In this document: in pieces, positions 1-12,402 of the stretch
How positions within the stretch are numbered: the stretch's first letter is position 1
Layout: the number at the start of each line of letters is the position of its first letter
Assembly: GCF_021155765.1 (NCBI RefSeq)
Contig: NC_060112.1
Span: 22,222,501 to 22,286,500 of the forward strand
DNA: 64,000 nt
From: Diprion similis
Lineage: Eukaryota > Arthropoda > Insecta > Hymenoptera > Diprionidae
Reading direction: 5' to 3'
The notes under the pieces: generated by a model
What the model was told of the DNA's origin: nothing
The model's input: the letters and a program-made list of their open reading frames with translations, nothing else
Databases searched by the model: none
Translations under genes and position numbers: made by a program

Positions 1-3000
1 TTAAACTCGGGAAAGTTTTCCTCAATCCGTAAGCTTCTTTATCATTCGATATCCTTGCGTGTCTTCTTTCGTCGTCTCGTTACCTCCTGTTGGTATAGAT
101 CATCCGACACCGGTGTGGATTTTTGATTGAAAAACTATACCGGAAGAAAGTGTAAAACCAACCCCTACAAGGCAACGAAATTTTCACGAATTTTCGTCTT
201 TTTTCTTTTTTACCTTTGCCTTAGATCGACTCGAAATTTCGCATTTTTTTCGCGGTTTAAACAATGCTTGATCGAAATTAATATACCCGATATAATTTGG
301 TCTTTTATATACAAAGTAAAAAGACGAAATTATTTCGATTAAATGAAAAGAAAAGAAAAGAAAAGGAAAAATAACTAATTGTTTCTGTAATAATATAATT
401 CTTTTCATAACCTTGTTGTACAGTCAAAATTTACTTTCAATTATATCGAGTCTGATTGTTAAGCTTACGATTATGAAGAAAAGGTTTCGTAGAATGTAAA
501 AAATGATTTGAAAAAATTTAATATCAGAATTAAGATTCCGTTTTAATTTCTTCATTATTTATGTTTTCTTATTTATCCTCGTGCTTTATCATTTTCTTTT
601 TTTTTTTTTCCTTTCCTTTCTTTCATTTACAGTGTAAGCCTATTGTATTCGTTCAAAAGAGCTACGGAATAAAAGAATTGTTGTTGGAATTCTGCTGGTG
701 AAAAAAGAAAATCAATAATAAAGTAGATATAAAAGAATCCAGCCAAAAGTTGAGGCACAGAGAAAGAAAATTAATTCTGGATCGTGAAAAAATTCAAATT
801 TTGTTTTTACATGCTTATTAATAGTCTTTGCAGGTGAAAAAATAAACATATGATCTTATTTTACTTACTTTTTCTAACCTCTATGTATGTATGTGAATTT
901 CGTCAAATTCTTACCTATTATTATTATTATTACTATTTTTTATTAATTTTTTTTCTATTTTTCTCTCAAACCTACAAAAGACTTCGTTTCATTAAAAATC
1001 ATAAAATTTGACAAGGTTCTCAGAAATACCTCTTTTATAAAAATAAATCTTATTTATTCAAAATTTCTCCTTCTTTCGTACCCTTATTACGCAACGATGG
1101 ATGAGGATGAGGAGAAGGAGGAGGAGGAGGATTATAAGACCTCTTTTTCTTTTTTCCTCCTCACATGACTCTCAACAAAATCTTCAGCAATCTTCTCCAA
1201 TTATGACAGGATTTCAAGATGTGGTTAAAAAATGCTAATTTCACCAATCGAATGTGTACTTATGGATTGTACATCTGACGATGAATAAACCAGAATGAAT
1301 CATCTCGTCTCCAGATTATTTTAGTCGTTTCATCTTCAGAATATAAACGATTCATTTTTGAATCTAGTTGCTTTTTTTTTTCTTCTCTTCCTCCAAAAGT
1401 GCAACTTGAACGTGACGGCAAATCCGCATAATAATAATAACAACAATAACAACAACAACGTTTCTCTCCCTCTCTCTCTCTGTGAAATTTTTTTTTTTTT
1501 TTTTTTTCTTCTAGCCGACAAAAACTTCCTTCCCACCTTGACCAATAAATTGAACGCATCTTCGCTTGTGTGGATAATTTGCAAATTAATAATTATTATA
1601 CGTACATGGAGATGCAATGAAAGAGAAAGGAGCTTGAATCTACGTATGCCGGTCGTACAGGTTACGAGTTTTTCAAGCACGCAGGAGATGGGGAGAACGG
1701 AGGCTCTCGATCTCTCGATCTCTCGATCTCTTGGTTTATGAATAAAGTCAAGGTTATCGATCCGAGTCGTCGTCTTGCGAATTAATAAAAAATTCCGATA
1801 ATTATTAGGTATGGATATGAATTATGATGTGCCAAAGTATCGATATTTGTTCTTAGATTTTTCAGCTTCGTAGATTAGAACGGATGAATTTATTATTTGC
1901 ATTGAATTTTCAGCACGTATATAGTAATTTCAGCCGAAAAATATCTTATATATATATTTTTTTCTTTTTTTCTCATCCTGTTTAAAGAAGAGTCTGATTT
2001 TTCCGAATATAAATCTAGCCGTTTTCGGATATATTTTTTTGTACTATATTTTCGGAATGATTGGAACATTTTTAATACAAAAAACGCGTTGCAAGATAAG
2101 AAAATGGAATTATTACAAAACGAATCATTGTAATTGAATTGAAAAATTATTTTAAAAAATCATACGAAAATGATGAAATCTGTTTTTACAGAATTTCAAC
2201 GCGTTTTAGATAGTCGAAATATACATATAAGTCAAAATTGTAGAGAGGTTAGGGGCATTAAAGCAAAAACATAAAATTATCACAATTCTAACGATTTTAC
2301 ATTTTTTTTTTTTTTTTACTTTTATATTTTTCTTCACGCTGACCCTTCTACGTTTTCACTTTTTTGTATACTTCGAGTTTCGTCTACATTTTAAAATTCT
2401 ACGAAATAGATTTTCCCTTTTTTTTTTAGGTTTCTTTTTTTTTCGGATGACACACGAAGTGCTCAAAATTCGAAAGCAAGAACTCTACAAAAAAACTGAC
2501 AACGATCGTGTTTCTTCCGAACATTTATTGAGACTTACAGATTCTAAATTTGGAGGTATTTCGAATCTTAATTACCACACCTGACAATTTCATATAAAAA
2601 GTGCAACGAAATCGGAATTTTACACCTGCGGCATGATCGGTGTTTTCAAAGGCGAAAATTCAAAAACACGTTTCAGATCACGTAATTCATCATGATTAAT
2701 CGCACGTCGAAACGCGCTGTTTCTTGTCTACGTCAATATTGTATCAGGATCACGTGCATTCACAGATAAATAGCTAATGAACGAGAACAAGGAGGTGCAG
2801 GAGGAAGAAAGGAAGGAAGGAACGACGCAGTAGTCACGCCTTGATTCGAATCGTTGCTCACCAGGCAATTTTTTGGCCATTCAAAAACGTGAAGTATACA
2901 TATATAGTAGTTTTAATCTCTGTAAGAACGGCGATTAGTCATACACAGTTTTTGCTCCGGTGTCTAATATAAAAGGAATCGTTAGCCAATTATATGTATA

Positions 3001-3001
3001 T
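1..3001. other. Non-coding AT-rich stretch at left edge
   Basis: No gene can be supported here. The stretch contains poly-T and poly-A runs, an imperfect GAG/GAGGA-rich tract near 1,096-1,132, an AAT/AAC tract around 1,430-1,460 followed by a CT and poly-T tract, and a short tandem of a TCTCGATC motif near 1,708-1,732. All open frames run through these low-complexity tracts. It may be intergenic DNA, or intron if the exon-like block at 15,717 belongs to a gene that starts to the left of the window. Confidence 0.6.
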
Positions 3002-3009
3002 ATGTATAT

Positions 3010-3655
3010 TAGACTGTATCAAAAAAATTGACTATTTTTTTTTTTTTATAGTATACTGAAAATATTGTTCAAGGTGACGAGAAAGAAATACCATAAAAAT
3101 TTCAGATTTTAATATTGATATTTAGAGGTGCCTCATCGCGATTTTCTACTTTCCATAAGAATAACATGGCAAAAATGGTTCTTGCTCCTTGCGATTTTCA
3201 TAACTAGATAACGACGCGTTGTACAGAAAATTCATAAACATGTTTTCATAGGAAATTGAACGTTCTACAAAAAAGGTCTGTTGTCATTTTACGATAAATC
3301 TACTCCTTCAAAAGTTATTTGAGGTCAAACATCAGCAAAGGACCACAAATAACTTTTGAAGGAGTAGATTTATCGTAAAATGACAAGAGACCTTTTCTGT
3401 AGAACGTTCAATTTCCTACAAAAACATGTTTATGAATTCTCTGTACGACGCGTCGTTATCTAGTTATAAAAATCGCAAGGAGCAAGAACAATTTTTGCCA
3501 TGTTATTCTTATGGAAAGTAGAAAATCGCGATGAGGCACCTCTAAATATCAATATTAAAATCTGAAATTTTTATGGTATTTCTTTTTCGTCATCTTGAAC
3601 AATATTTTCAGTATACCATTAAAAAAAAAATAGTCAATTTTTTTGATACAGTCTA
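3010..3655. mobile_element. Palindromic hAT-like MITE (long foldback element)
   Basis: Two near-identical inverted arms of about 317 bp (3,010-3,326 and 3,341-3,655) are separated by a loop of about 14 nt. The termini read TAGACTGTATC and GATACAGTCTA. Directly outside lie identical 8-bp sequences, ATGTATAT at 3,002-3,009 and 3,656-3,663, which fit a target-site duplication. Eight-bp duplications are typical of hAT and P-type DNA transposons. No coding capacity is visible, so the element would be non-autonomous. The flanks are rich in TA and GTAT repeats, so the duplication could be partly fortuitous. A transcript would fold into a very long hairpin. Confidence 0.8.
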
Positions 3656-3663
3656 ATGTATAT

Positions 3664-5759
3664 ATATAATATGTATACATATATTGTATGCAAATAACAG
3701 GTAAAGCTGTTTATATACCGATTTTTACATGCAGTTTATTGTATACATGACATACATAATTACGTGTAAATTTTCGTGCTACGCCTTTTTTTTTTCTCGC
3801 TCACGTTTTATATTAATTCCAATACTTGGCTATGAATTAGGTACGTATTTATAGGGTGGTCCTTGTTTAGGGTGTTGACGATTTTTTTCCGGGCCACCCC
3901 CCAAATCAATTTTAAAATAATTCAAAAACAATTCTTAATTTTTTTTGACATCTTTATCTCAACACGTGCCTGTAAGAGGGTGGATTTCCCCATTTAAAAT
4001 AAACGTGTTTTCGACACATTCTCAGCGTCGTATACCTATTATATTTCAAGGGTAACAATGTTTTTAAAAAAATCTGTCAAGATTCAAATCAAGATTTTAG
4101 AGGGCATCAGTGCTCTCATCTGATAAAAAATTCACATCATCATACCATGCAATCTCAACGAATATATATATTTTTTAATTTTGTAACATTATAATCCTGA
4201 AATCATAACTAATAAAATGAAACTTATGCATTATCACACATATATTTAGTATTTTAAATATTCGATTTTGTTTTCGATTATCTAATTTTATTTTTATACT
4301 TTATTCGGCTTTCTTACTTACACAAAAGGACGAACCATCGACCGGATGGTTTCACACTGCCTGGGTCAGGAAAGTTCATTGGCTCTTTTTGAGACCTTCT
4401 CTCCTACCGGGTAGCTTCTCTTCCGAGCGAGGAAATCAGCCATTGCAGTTATTTCATTTTTATACCTAGACATAATAATAGATCGACGGGATATTTCTAG
4501 TATAATTATTTACATACAAAGAATAACATACGACGAGTAGAGAGAAGGAAAAACAAATTTAGCTTTCCGAAATTCATCTCACTTCAAGGTATTATAGATC
4601 GTCAATGATTGATCGAATAAATCTTCTCTTACAAGGTATATATATATGTATATATAATAAAAAAAGAGGTACGAAATTTTTAAACAATGATGACGACTTT
4701 TCCATTACAAAAAAAAAGAAAAAAAAAAAAAAAAAAAGAAGAATCATACGTATTTTCGAAAACAATGCTTATGTCCTAAATTGTCCTAAATTGATCACGT
4801 ATTGAGATTATTTTTAATAATAACGTATGAAATTAATCCACCGGAATAATTTTAATTAACGAATTATCGTAGGTGAATTAAAATTAGTCACACTTCGACG
4901 CCTGCCGTCGGTAACGGCGATGATTAAATTGCCTATTGAAATAAAATAGCTTCATCCGTTGTTGTTAAAATCTAAGAAAATCAATCGAAATTGTTATCCC
5001 ATTATTGTTGACATGCGATAATTAATCAGCCCGGAACTCTTTCGCTTCGATCTTTATATAACGATGCACGATGCATGCGATATGCATGCCTTCATGCATA
5101 TACAAAGCCAATCCACTCTCATGACTGTGTCGGCATTCAGACGTACGTGGTCGTGTGTGTGTGTGCGTGTGTGTTTAGCTATATATATATATATATATCG
5201 TCGCATAGGTCAAAAACCTTATAAAACACGGGGACTGTTACGGACACGTCGTGGCCCATCCCATCATGCTGTCACTGCGCATTCATTGCCGACACAGTTT
5301 TACAAAATGGTCGCGTACTTTTTGTCTTTTTTTTTTTTTTTATTTATTTTTAATTCATTTTATTTTTATCCCGGTCGCTGCATCGGCACTTTTCTATCGC
5401 ACACGATCGATGTATGAATTGTAGCGTGAAAACTTGCCAGTCTTGTTATAGTCACAGAAAACTTGTTATTATCGTCCTCGTTACACGCGACCTCGATATT
5501 ATCAATTAATACACATATTTTGCGAAACAGGTGGGTGTAAATAATATTCATCGTAAGGAATAATTGAAAATTGCTGAGAATAATTTCAGGTATATAATAT
5601 AAATCTCGATAAATAATTATATTATGTATTATTGGAATCGAAATTTGCTCGCCATAAATTAATGTTGGTTTACTTTATCTACGACGAATATAATTAATGT
5701 TATTCGCGTGGCCCAAAAACCTTGGCGACAAAAATGATAAAAGTTTGGAATTGTCGAAG

Positions 5760-5791
<32 letters not shown>

Positions 5792-6311
5792 GTATGTATA
5801 TTTTTTTTTGTTGTCCATTATCTATTGTACTATTTATTAAAAGGTGCATAATTATTCTACCTATCTATCCATATCTTGTATACAGGAAAATTTAACCCGA
5901 GGAGAAAAATTATTCTAAAATTATCCTGCATAATTATATTATATATATACATATTAGATACATATATGTAAATATGTTTACATCTAACCATTTTCGTTCA
6001 TTATATTTATTTATAAACATATGAATATCAATTATTTATTTGATATAGTCAGTTTCAAGTTCAACCACAAACTACAGCGCTGGCTTTAACTGATAAATAC
6101 GGATGATTCAACAATCAACTAACATTTTTAGCGACTAGAAAGAGTGAGAGAGCGAAGGGCGGGGGGGGGATTAAAATGAAAAATATTGACCTCGATGGGC
6201 GTTGTATAAATTACGATATTGTAAATATCGTAAATTAAATTTCAAGCAATCAACAATCCAATCAATTATAACACGAAAAATATTACATCAAAAGTTTTCT
6301 ATACACGTGTG

Positions 6312-6344
<33 letters not shown>

Positions 6345-7192
6345 TAAATAATAATGAAAATAAATATTTGTAAAATTGGCACAAATACTGTATATATATG
6401 CATAATGTGTATAATATCGTCGCTCTAATTCCAATTTCTGTTTCTTTGAATTTCATTTTGTTCTCTTTCTATTTACTCTATTCCTCTTTTTGCGCATCGA
6501 CCTCTAATTTTTATTGTTGATTAAACAAAAAATTAAAAAGACGAAAAATAAAAAAAAAACGCGTCGCATTTTCTCAATATATTGTAGAATAGACGATGTT
6601 ATACGACACTTGAACAAATATATGTGTGCGTATATACATGTATATATATATATATATAAAAAAATACATATAACAGTTCTCGTTGCGCCCTTGAAAATGT
6701 TTGTTTTCGAATAATAAAAATTTATGAAAATGAAAAATAAAAAAAATAAAAATACGGGAAAAACAGAAATGAAATTTGAACAAAAATAAAACAAAAAATG
6801 AAAACAAAACACACACAGAAAAAAAAAACCACGACCAAGAATAGACACACACGTTTTGTATTTGAAGTGGAAGGGAAAAAAAAAAAAAAAAAAAAAAAAA
6901 AAGTGATTACATATTACAAACGCGCAGTATCGAAGCTTCACAGGCAGATCGCGGTGATTGGCCGAAGAGACTCTGAATGGCTAATAGAAAGTCCTCGCGT
7001 CTAGTCGGCGATATACAAACGCGATCTGATTGGCCGATGGAACATCGCGCGTCTCTGACGCTCTTTACGTTCTTTATATACATATACGTGTGTAGGCAAT
7101 ATATGTATAATATACTCGTCGTTGAAACCCAGATCGCGTTTGTTGTTGTTGTTCGCAGGCCGCGAATTAACGTTGTTATATATTTATATACA
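3664..7192. other. Non-coding stretch with simple repeats and a possible element remnant
   Basis: No gene is supported. TA tracts lie at about 5,180-5,198 and 5,760-5,786, an AAT tract at 6,311-6,343, a run of G near 6,161 and a run of about 25 A at 6,877-6,902. A block at about 3,854-3,960 starts with TAGGGTGG and carries a short GGGTGG/CCACCC inversion. It may be a remnant of a DNA transposon related in its terminus to the elements at 7.2, 13.8 and 23.8 kb. A more GC-rich patch at 4,325-4,445 has no recognisable content. Confidence 0.5.
6311..6343. repeat. (AAT)n microsatellite
   Basis: About eleven uninterrupted AAT units, followed by imperfect AT-rich sequence. It lies in non-coding DNA. 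Confidence 0.9.
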
Positions 7193-7193
7193 T

Positions 7194-7668
7194 TAGGGTG
7201 GCGCAAAAAAACCGACTATTTTTTTTTAATTTTTTTTTTTTTGAGCTTCGTGTGACATAATGTTAGTTTTTGATGTTTTAAGAGTCCACTCCAAAGGACA
7301 GCTCAAAAAAAAATTTTGCCAGGTCGCTCCAAATTTTTTCAAATGTCAAAAATCGTCAAAAAATTAAATTAAAAAAATTATATTTTCAGTATTTTGTTTA
7401 ATTTTTAATTCATGTCGTGGTGTATTGTTATCGATTCTTTCTTACTAAATTGGAGAAAAAAAATGTATGAAATTTTAATATGAACATTAAAAGGTCGCTC
7501 GAAAAGATCTAAAGAAATGCACCAAAAAATTGGAAAAAAATTATGAGCTACCTTTCAAAATTCAAATTTTGAACTGAAACTTTCGGAAAATAATTTTTTT
7601 TTTTTTTTTTGTCTATAAAATTATACCGTAACGACAAAAAAAAATTAAGAAGTGAAAAAAAATCGATC
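7194..7668 (+). mobile_element. Truncated hAT-like MITE, copy A
   Basis: The left terminus reads TAGGGTGGCGCAAAAAAACC. The body matches the copies at 13,754 and 23,818: the same blocks read GTTAGTTTTTGATGTTTTA, CCAAAGGACAGCT and TTCAAATTTTGAACTGAAAC. Similarity stops near 7,668 and the complementary right arm is missing, so this copy is 3'-truncated. No coding capacity is seen. Confidence 0.75.
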
Positions 7669-8197
7669 GTATGTGTATACGCACGATATGTGAATCGCCT
7701 TCGATCGGAAACTACGAAGACAACCTTCGAATTTTCGTTGACACGTGTCGTTGGGGCAAAGATTTTGCATTCCGCGATTCGAATCTCGCGTGGCGGCGTT
7801 ACGTGTTTATTTTTATTTATTTATTTATTTTTTTTATTTTATATATACATATATATATATATTTTTTTTTTCTTAATACTTTTTTATTACTCTCAAATCG
7901 GTACGAAACGAAAACGCAATGCAACGCATATGCAGTGTATGTACTTACGTATAATAGCACACTCGAGACGCCCGATACGTGATAATAAACGTATATGAAA
8001 GATTCCATCTCTCCACAATCGCGCCAATCTATTACATACTGTATATATATATATATATATATATAATTTTCGCGAAAATTGGTTATATATTACATGGGTG
8101 TATGTATTTATTTTCACGCCGCCGACCAAGGCCAGTAGTATTTAAATCTCTCTCGGAATTTATTATCGTATGATGTGTGTGTGTGTGTGTAAGTGTG

Positions 8198-8231
<34 letters not shown>

Positions 8232-9140
8232 TGTATATACATAAACCGTGATTTTCACGTTTTAAACCACCTGAAAAACAACGCGCGTCCGTCACGTGCT
8301 TCTCGATCCCCTCATCATCGCTACCCTGCCGCTTAAATTTGAATTTTATTTACCAATTTGAATTACAACATTATGTGCCTTAGACGTTACTCATATATGC
8401 GTCGGATCATCGTCAAGATCGTTTTCTTACTTTCAGTCTTGTCATTTTTTTTTTTTTTTATATAAATTGCAAAAAGGATGTATCGTCTCTCTGATGAAAA
8501 TAAGTTTTAAATTATCGTTTATGGAAATTTAAGTTTATTCTCATATTTAAACAAGCAGCTCGATGAGGATTATGGCATTAGAAGAAAGACGAAAAAAGAA
8601 TAAAGAATTTTCAAATTTCTACCAATCTTGTCGGACGAATTTAATGTCGCAGACACCCGATCATCCTTGAAATGTTTTGTATAAAATCAAGAGTTTTATT
8701 CTCTACAAAACGGTTAAAAAATTATTCATATCATCACTCGAATTGGAAAATTCCGACTCGATATTCTCTGCAGCGAGCTTTTCCAAATTTAATTAAAAAA
8801 GAAGAAAAGAAAAAAAAAAAATAGTGTATATATACTGAATAAAAATATCCTTCCAAGAAGATTTTTTCCTTTCTATTTATTCAGCAACAAGTTTTTTTTT
8901 TTTTATAATATGAGAGTTGTAAAATAATGTCACTTTCAAACGAAACAGTTTAATTTGCATACAGATATATGTATGTATGCATATATATATATATACATAC
9001 GAATATATAGGTATTATATCTTGTCGTCTCTGTTTTTATCCTCGATATAAGTTTTATTTCTATATCTTCTCAATAACAACCCTATAAATCCTATTTACAT
9101 GCCGCTGTTCACTACCGCGTTACACTGTCACTTATGCATA
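7669..9140. other. Non-coding stretch rich in TA, TG and TATG repeats
   Basis: No gene is supported. TA tracts lie near 7,848 and 8,043-8,065, a TG tract near 8,174-8,190 and a TATG tract at 8,202-8,236. Small open frames here are mostly read through these repeats. Confidence 0.6.
8202..8236. repeat. (TATG)n microsatellite
   Basis: About eight TATG units directly follow a short TG and TA tract. Confidence 0.9.
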
Positions 9141-10058
9141 TGGGGCATTCCACTTCAAATCGAGAAGTCATTTGCTTTATGTCATCGGATCTTTGCATAA
9201 CTTTTTTTTTTCGCATTGATTCCACTTCAAAACAAGTCTAATTTTTTTTAAAGAATTTTCTCGCTACTCTTTCCGGTGGCGCGACGATAGTTTTTGTGTA
9301 AAAAAGGGATAACTAAAAAAAAACACTATTTTTAAAGTTCTGCAATTTTTTTCCATAGATTCTGGCTCAAAAATAAGTAATATCTATCGTAATTAGAAAG
9401 TGGGCTGCGGCTGCCTCATATTTTTTTTATATTTTTTTTTAGTTAAAAAAAAAAAATATATATAATTTCAATAGTCCTTACAGAAGCGAAAAAAAAGAGA
9501 AAAATAGAACATTCTTTGGAAAATTTGGATACTTTGCATATTTTTCGAAATAAACGATAAAAATATTTTTGTCTTTCGATTTTTTTTTTTTTTTTTTTTA
9601 TTGAGAAACAAAAAAAGATTTTTCTCATTTATTTTGAAAAATATGCAAAGTATCGAAATTTTCCAAGGCGTGTTTCATCTTTCTTTTTCTTTCCGCTTTT
9701 GCAAGGGAGCATTAGGATTCAATACTTTTATTTATTTTTTTTTTTTTTTATCCCTTTGGAAACTAAAAAAAAAAAATGTAAAAAAAATATCAGGCAGCCG
9801 CAGCTCACTTTCTAATTACGATAGATATTACTCATTTTTGAGCCAGAATCTGTGGAAAAAATTGCAGAGTCTTAAAAATGGTGTTTTTTAATTATCCCTT
9901 TTTTTAAACAAAAACGATCGACGCGCCTGACGAGTAGCGAGAAAATTCTTTAAAAAAATTAGACTCCTTTTGAAGTGTAATCAATGCGAAAAAAAAATTT
10001 ATGCAGAGATCTGATGACATGAGGCAAATGACTCCTCGATTTCACTTGGAATGCCACA
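9141..10058. mobile_element. Large palindromic element (foldback/MITE-like)
   Basis: Two diverged inverted arms of about 440 bp meet at a poly-T centre near 9,580-9,600. The left terminus TGGGGCATTCCACTTCAA mirrors the right terminus, which contains TTGGAATGCCACA. Paired internal blocks include TCTAATTACGATAGATATTA on the right and its complement on the left, and AATATGCAAAGTAT in both central parts. The flanking octamers TATGCATA (9,133-9,140) and TATGTATA (10,059-10,066) differ at one base and may be an aged 8-bp target-site duplication. Arm divergence suggests an older insertion than the 3.0-kb element. No open frame of substance is present. Confidence 0.7.
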
Positions 10059-10082
10059 TATGTATAATACAATATACGTAGC

Positions 10083-10084
<2 letters not shown>

Positions 10085-10120
<36 letters not shown>
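10085..10120. repeat. (GT)18 microsatellite
   Basis: An uninterrupted GT dinucleotide run of 36 bases lies just beyond the right end of the palindromic element. Confidence 0.95.
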
Positions 10121-10122
<2 letters not shown>

Positions 10123-12020
10123 GAAATGAAGGAAATATACAAACCGCGATACTGCTGCTGGTGCAATAATTGATCCAACGCGAACTGAGCGAACCGTTAT
10201 ATGCATACAATTAACAACAATTGTGTAACAATTATAGCACCGAACAATCCGTACACTGCTAATGTTTCACTCACTGTTTATTATGAATTATTGTTTATAT
10301 TGTATATAACACTTGTTTATCTAGTGTCGGAGATTTAATTTATTGTGAACTTTCCCCCGATTTGAGGGTGTTTACTTCGATCGAGAATTTAGATTTCAGG
10401 ATTTTTTAGGATAACTCGTTGAAAAATTTGAGGACCTTAATTTCGCTTTCTTATCTTATGAGTTTTTAAGAATAGGATGAGTTAGTTTGGATGTTGATTA
10501 AAAATATTTTCTGTAATAAGGCTGCGTGTCTCAAATGAAATATTGCAATCTTCAATCAAAACTGCGTGACGTTAACATTCCTAGGATAAATCAAATTATT
10601 TCAGAATTTTTTCATAAATTATGCAGCATTTTTTTTAATCCAGGATAATTTCAGGATTTAAGGATATTCAAGGAGCTGTAGACACTCTAGTTTTACTTTG
10701 AACTTAAATTTGATATCGTCGATATCCTGACTCGCACAGAGATGGTGAGATGACGCTTTTGGGGCGGAGTTGAAATTGTGAATTTGAAAACTTCCGAAAG
10801 CCCCAAATTCCGAGTTCTTTTGCGGCGAAACTTAAATCAAAGAAATCGAATTTTTACGGCACATCTAAGTTTCGAATAATCCGACATCAGACGCTCAAAG
10901 TTCCGTAAGTGCGAAAATGAGAAAATTAAATTCGGATTTTACTTTATCGAAATTTTATTTTTGGAAATTTTCCTCCATCGGAACTTTGCTCCTACCGTAA
11001 CTTGAATTTTCTCAAACTTGCATTTCAGAACTTTGAGCTGTCAGATTTTCGACCATTCGAAACTTTGTTGTTGTTTCGCAAAAGTTTGATTTCTCTACTT
11101 CAAGTTTAGCCACCAAATAATTCCGAATTAGACTTTAAATCCTTCGTTGTTTTTTCAATATCCAGAGAAAAGTTGAAAACAAAAAGCAATTGTAAAAGGT
11201 ATAAATAAATAAATAAATAATTGCGTAACTTTTTTCGCGTGAAATTACAATTCTTGTAAACATGATCGATTCAGATTCACGATCTTGTATAATTTCTCGT
11301 ATCCGTAATTCCCAGTTTCCTATTTTAACGATTATTCTAACTCTGTCACACTTTCATGTTCTAATTATTATAACGGTTTAAATTATATTCACCTGCAATC
11401 GATTCGCGTTATTCAAAGTGCAGATTTCCTGCAATAACGGGATTCTCAACGCTTATCTCCAACTTCTTCTTACTATGTTACACATATTCTGCCGTATAAT
11501 AATTCATCTTGCGATGAATCGATCGAACAGCTGATTCCCACGTCGAGTGAATAACCCATCGATAATCAATTCTTTCTTGTATGTATCTAATTCGACGTCT
11601 CGAAAATCAAAAATAACCGTATAAAATACGCAATCAAAATAAACGTACGATCTTAACATGGTATAGATGAAATTCTTTCCGACTATAATACATTTCAAGA
11701 TTTTCTTCATATTTTTCAGCGATTAGACGAACAGCGAGAATAATTTCAATTCATTCTTATTCCCCGCGATTAATCGAGGGTTCAAAATTACTTTTGAATA
11801 ACCCACAATTTCGTCATTCAATAACCTTCGAGTCAATTTCTAAATTATACCTGTAATAATAATAATTATTATTTTTATAACTGAATTTTTCAACTCAGTT
11901 TAAATCTATAAAATTTATAGCATATCATTATATTTATTAAAATTGAGTGAATACAGTAGGTGACACTGGCATTCGACAAGTACTTAAGCAACGAGTTTTA
12001 ACTTCTGTTAATAGCTATTT
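10121..12020. other. Non-coding stretch
   Basis: No gene or repeat family is supported. Between about 10,780 and 11,110 the text is moderately less AT-biased and contains several dispersed AAATTCCG and AACTTTG-like words. No reading frame or clear tandem period emerges. Confidence 0.5.
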
Positions 12021-12162
12021 ATGTGGCATGCCCGTAAACCGCCTGTTTTTTTTTTTTGGCAAGGATAAAGATTTCAGGACGAGCTGAAGGTGAGCCGGAA
12101 GCGAGCCGGAAGCGAGTACTGAAATTATCGGAGCCAAAAAACGGTTTACGGGCATGCCACAT
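12021..12162. mobile_element. Short element bounded by a perfect 21-bp inverted repeat
   Basis: The 21-bp arm at 12,021-12,041 begins ATGTGGCATGCCCG. Its exact reverse complement lies at 12,142-12,162. The interior of about 100 bp holds a poly-T run and a tandem of AGCCGGAAGCG at about 12,093-12,116. No obvious target-site duplication was found. It could be a tiny MITE or part of a larger composite with the adjoining inverted pair at 12,170-12,397. Confidence 0.55.
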
Positions 12163-12169
12163 ACAACAT

Positions 12170-12397
12170 TTTTTACGGTATGAGCATTGAAAAGCAAAAC
12201 GAAGAGTGAGGTTATGTCGCGATCTCTTCGACGAAGCTACTTTATTCGGCAGTTTGGGATGCGCACTTCGAACTGCGCATCAAAACTGTGAAATAAAGAC
12301 TTTATTCCGCAACTTTGTTCGCTGCCGTATAAAGCGTCACTTTACGGAACGAAAACTGCCACAAAAAGTGGACTTTTCAATCCCCATGCCGTAAAAA
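12170..12397. repeat. Inverted-repeat pair adjoining the 12.0-kb element
   Basis: TTTTTACGGTATGAGCATTG at 12,170 onward and the complement of the segment ending at 12,397 match at about 21 of 25 positions. The enclosed segment contains a smaller inverted pair built on GATGCGCA and TGCGCATC. Base composition is more balanced than in the surroundings. It looks like a degenerate foldback element. No gene is supported, although a 62-codon open frame crosses it. Confidence 0.5.
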
Positions 12398-12402
12398 CAT
12401 TT

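Noticed and set aside
1096..1158. ATG followed by acidic Glu/Asp codons
   Set aside because: Looks like a possible start exon partner for the 15.7-kb block, but it is a simple GAG-type tract with no donor in a usable place.
1336..1741. Overlapping open frames of 114 and 127 codons
   Set aside because: They are read through AAT/AAC and poly-T tracts, giving runs of Asn, Leu, Lys and Phe.
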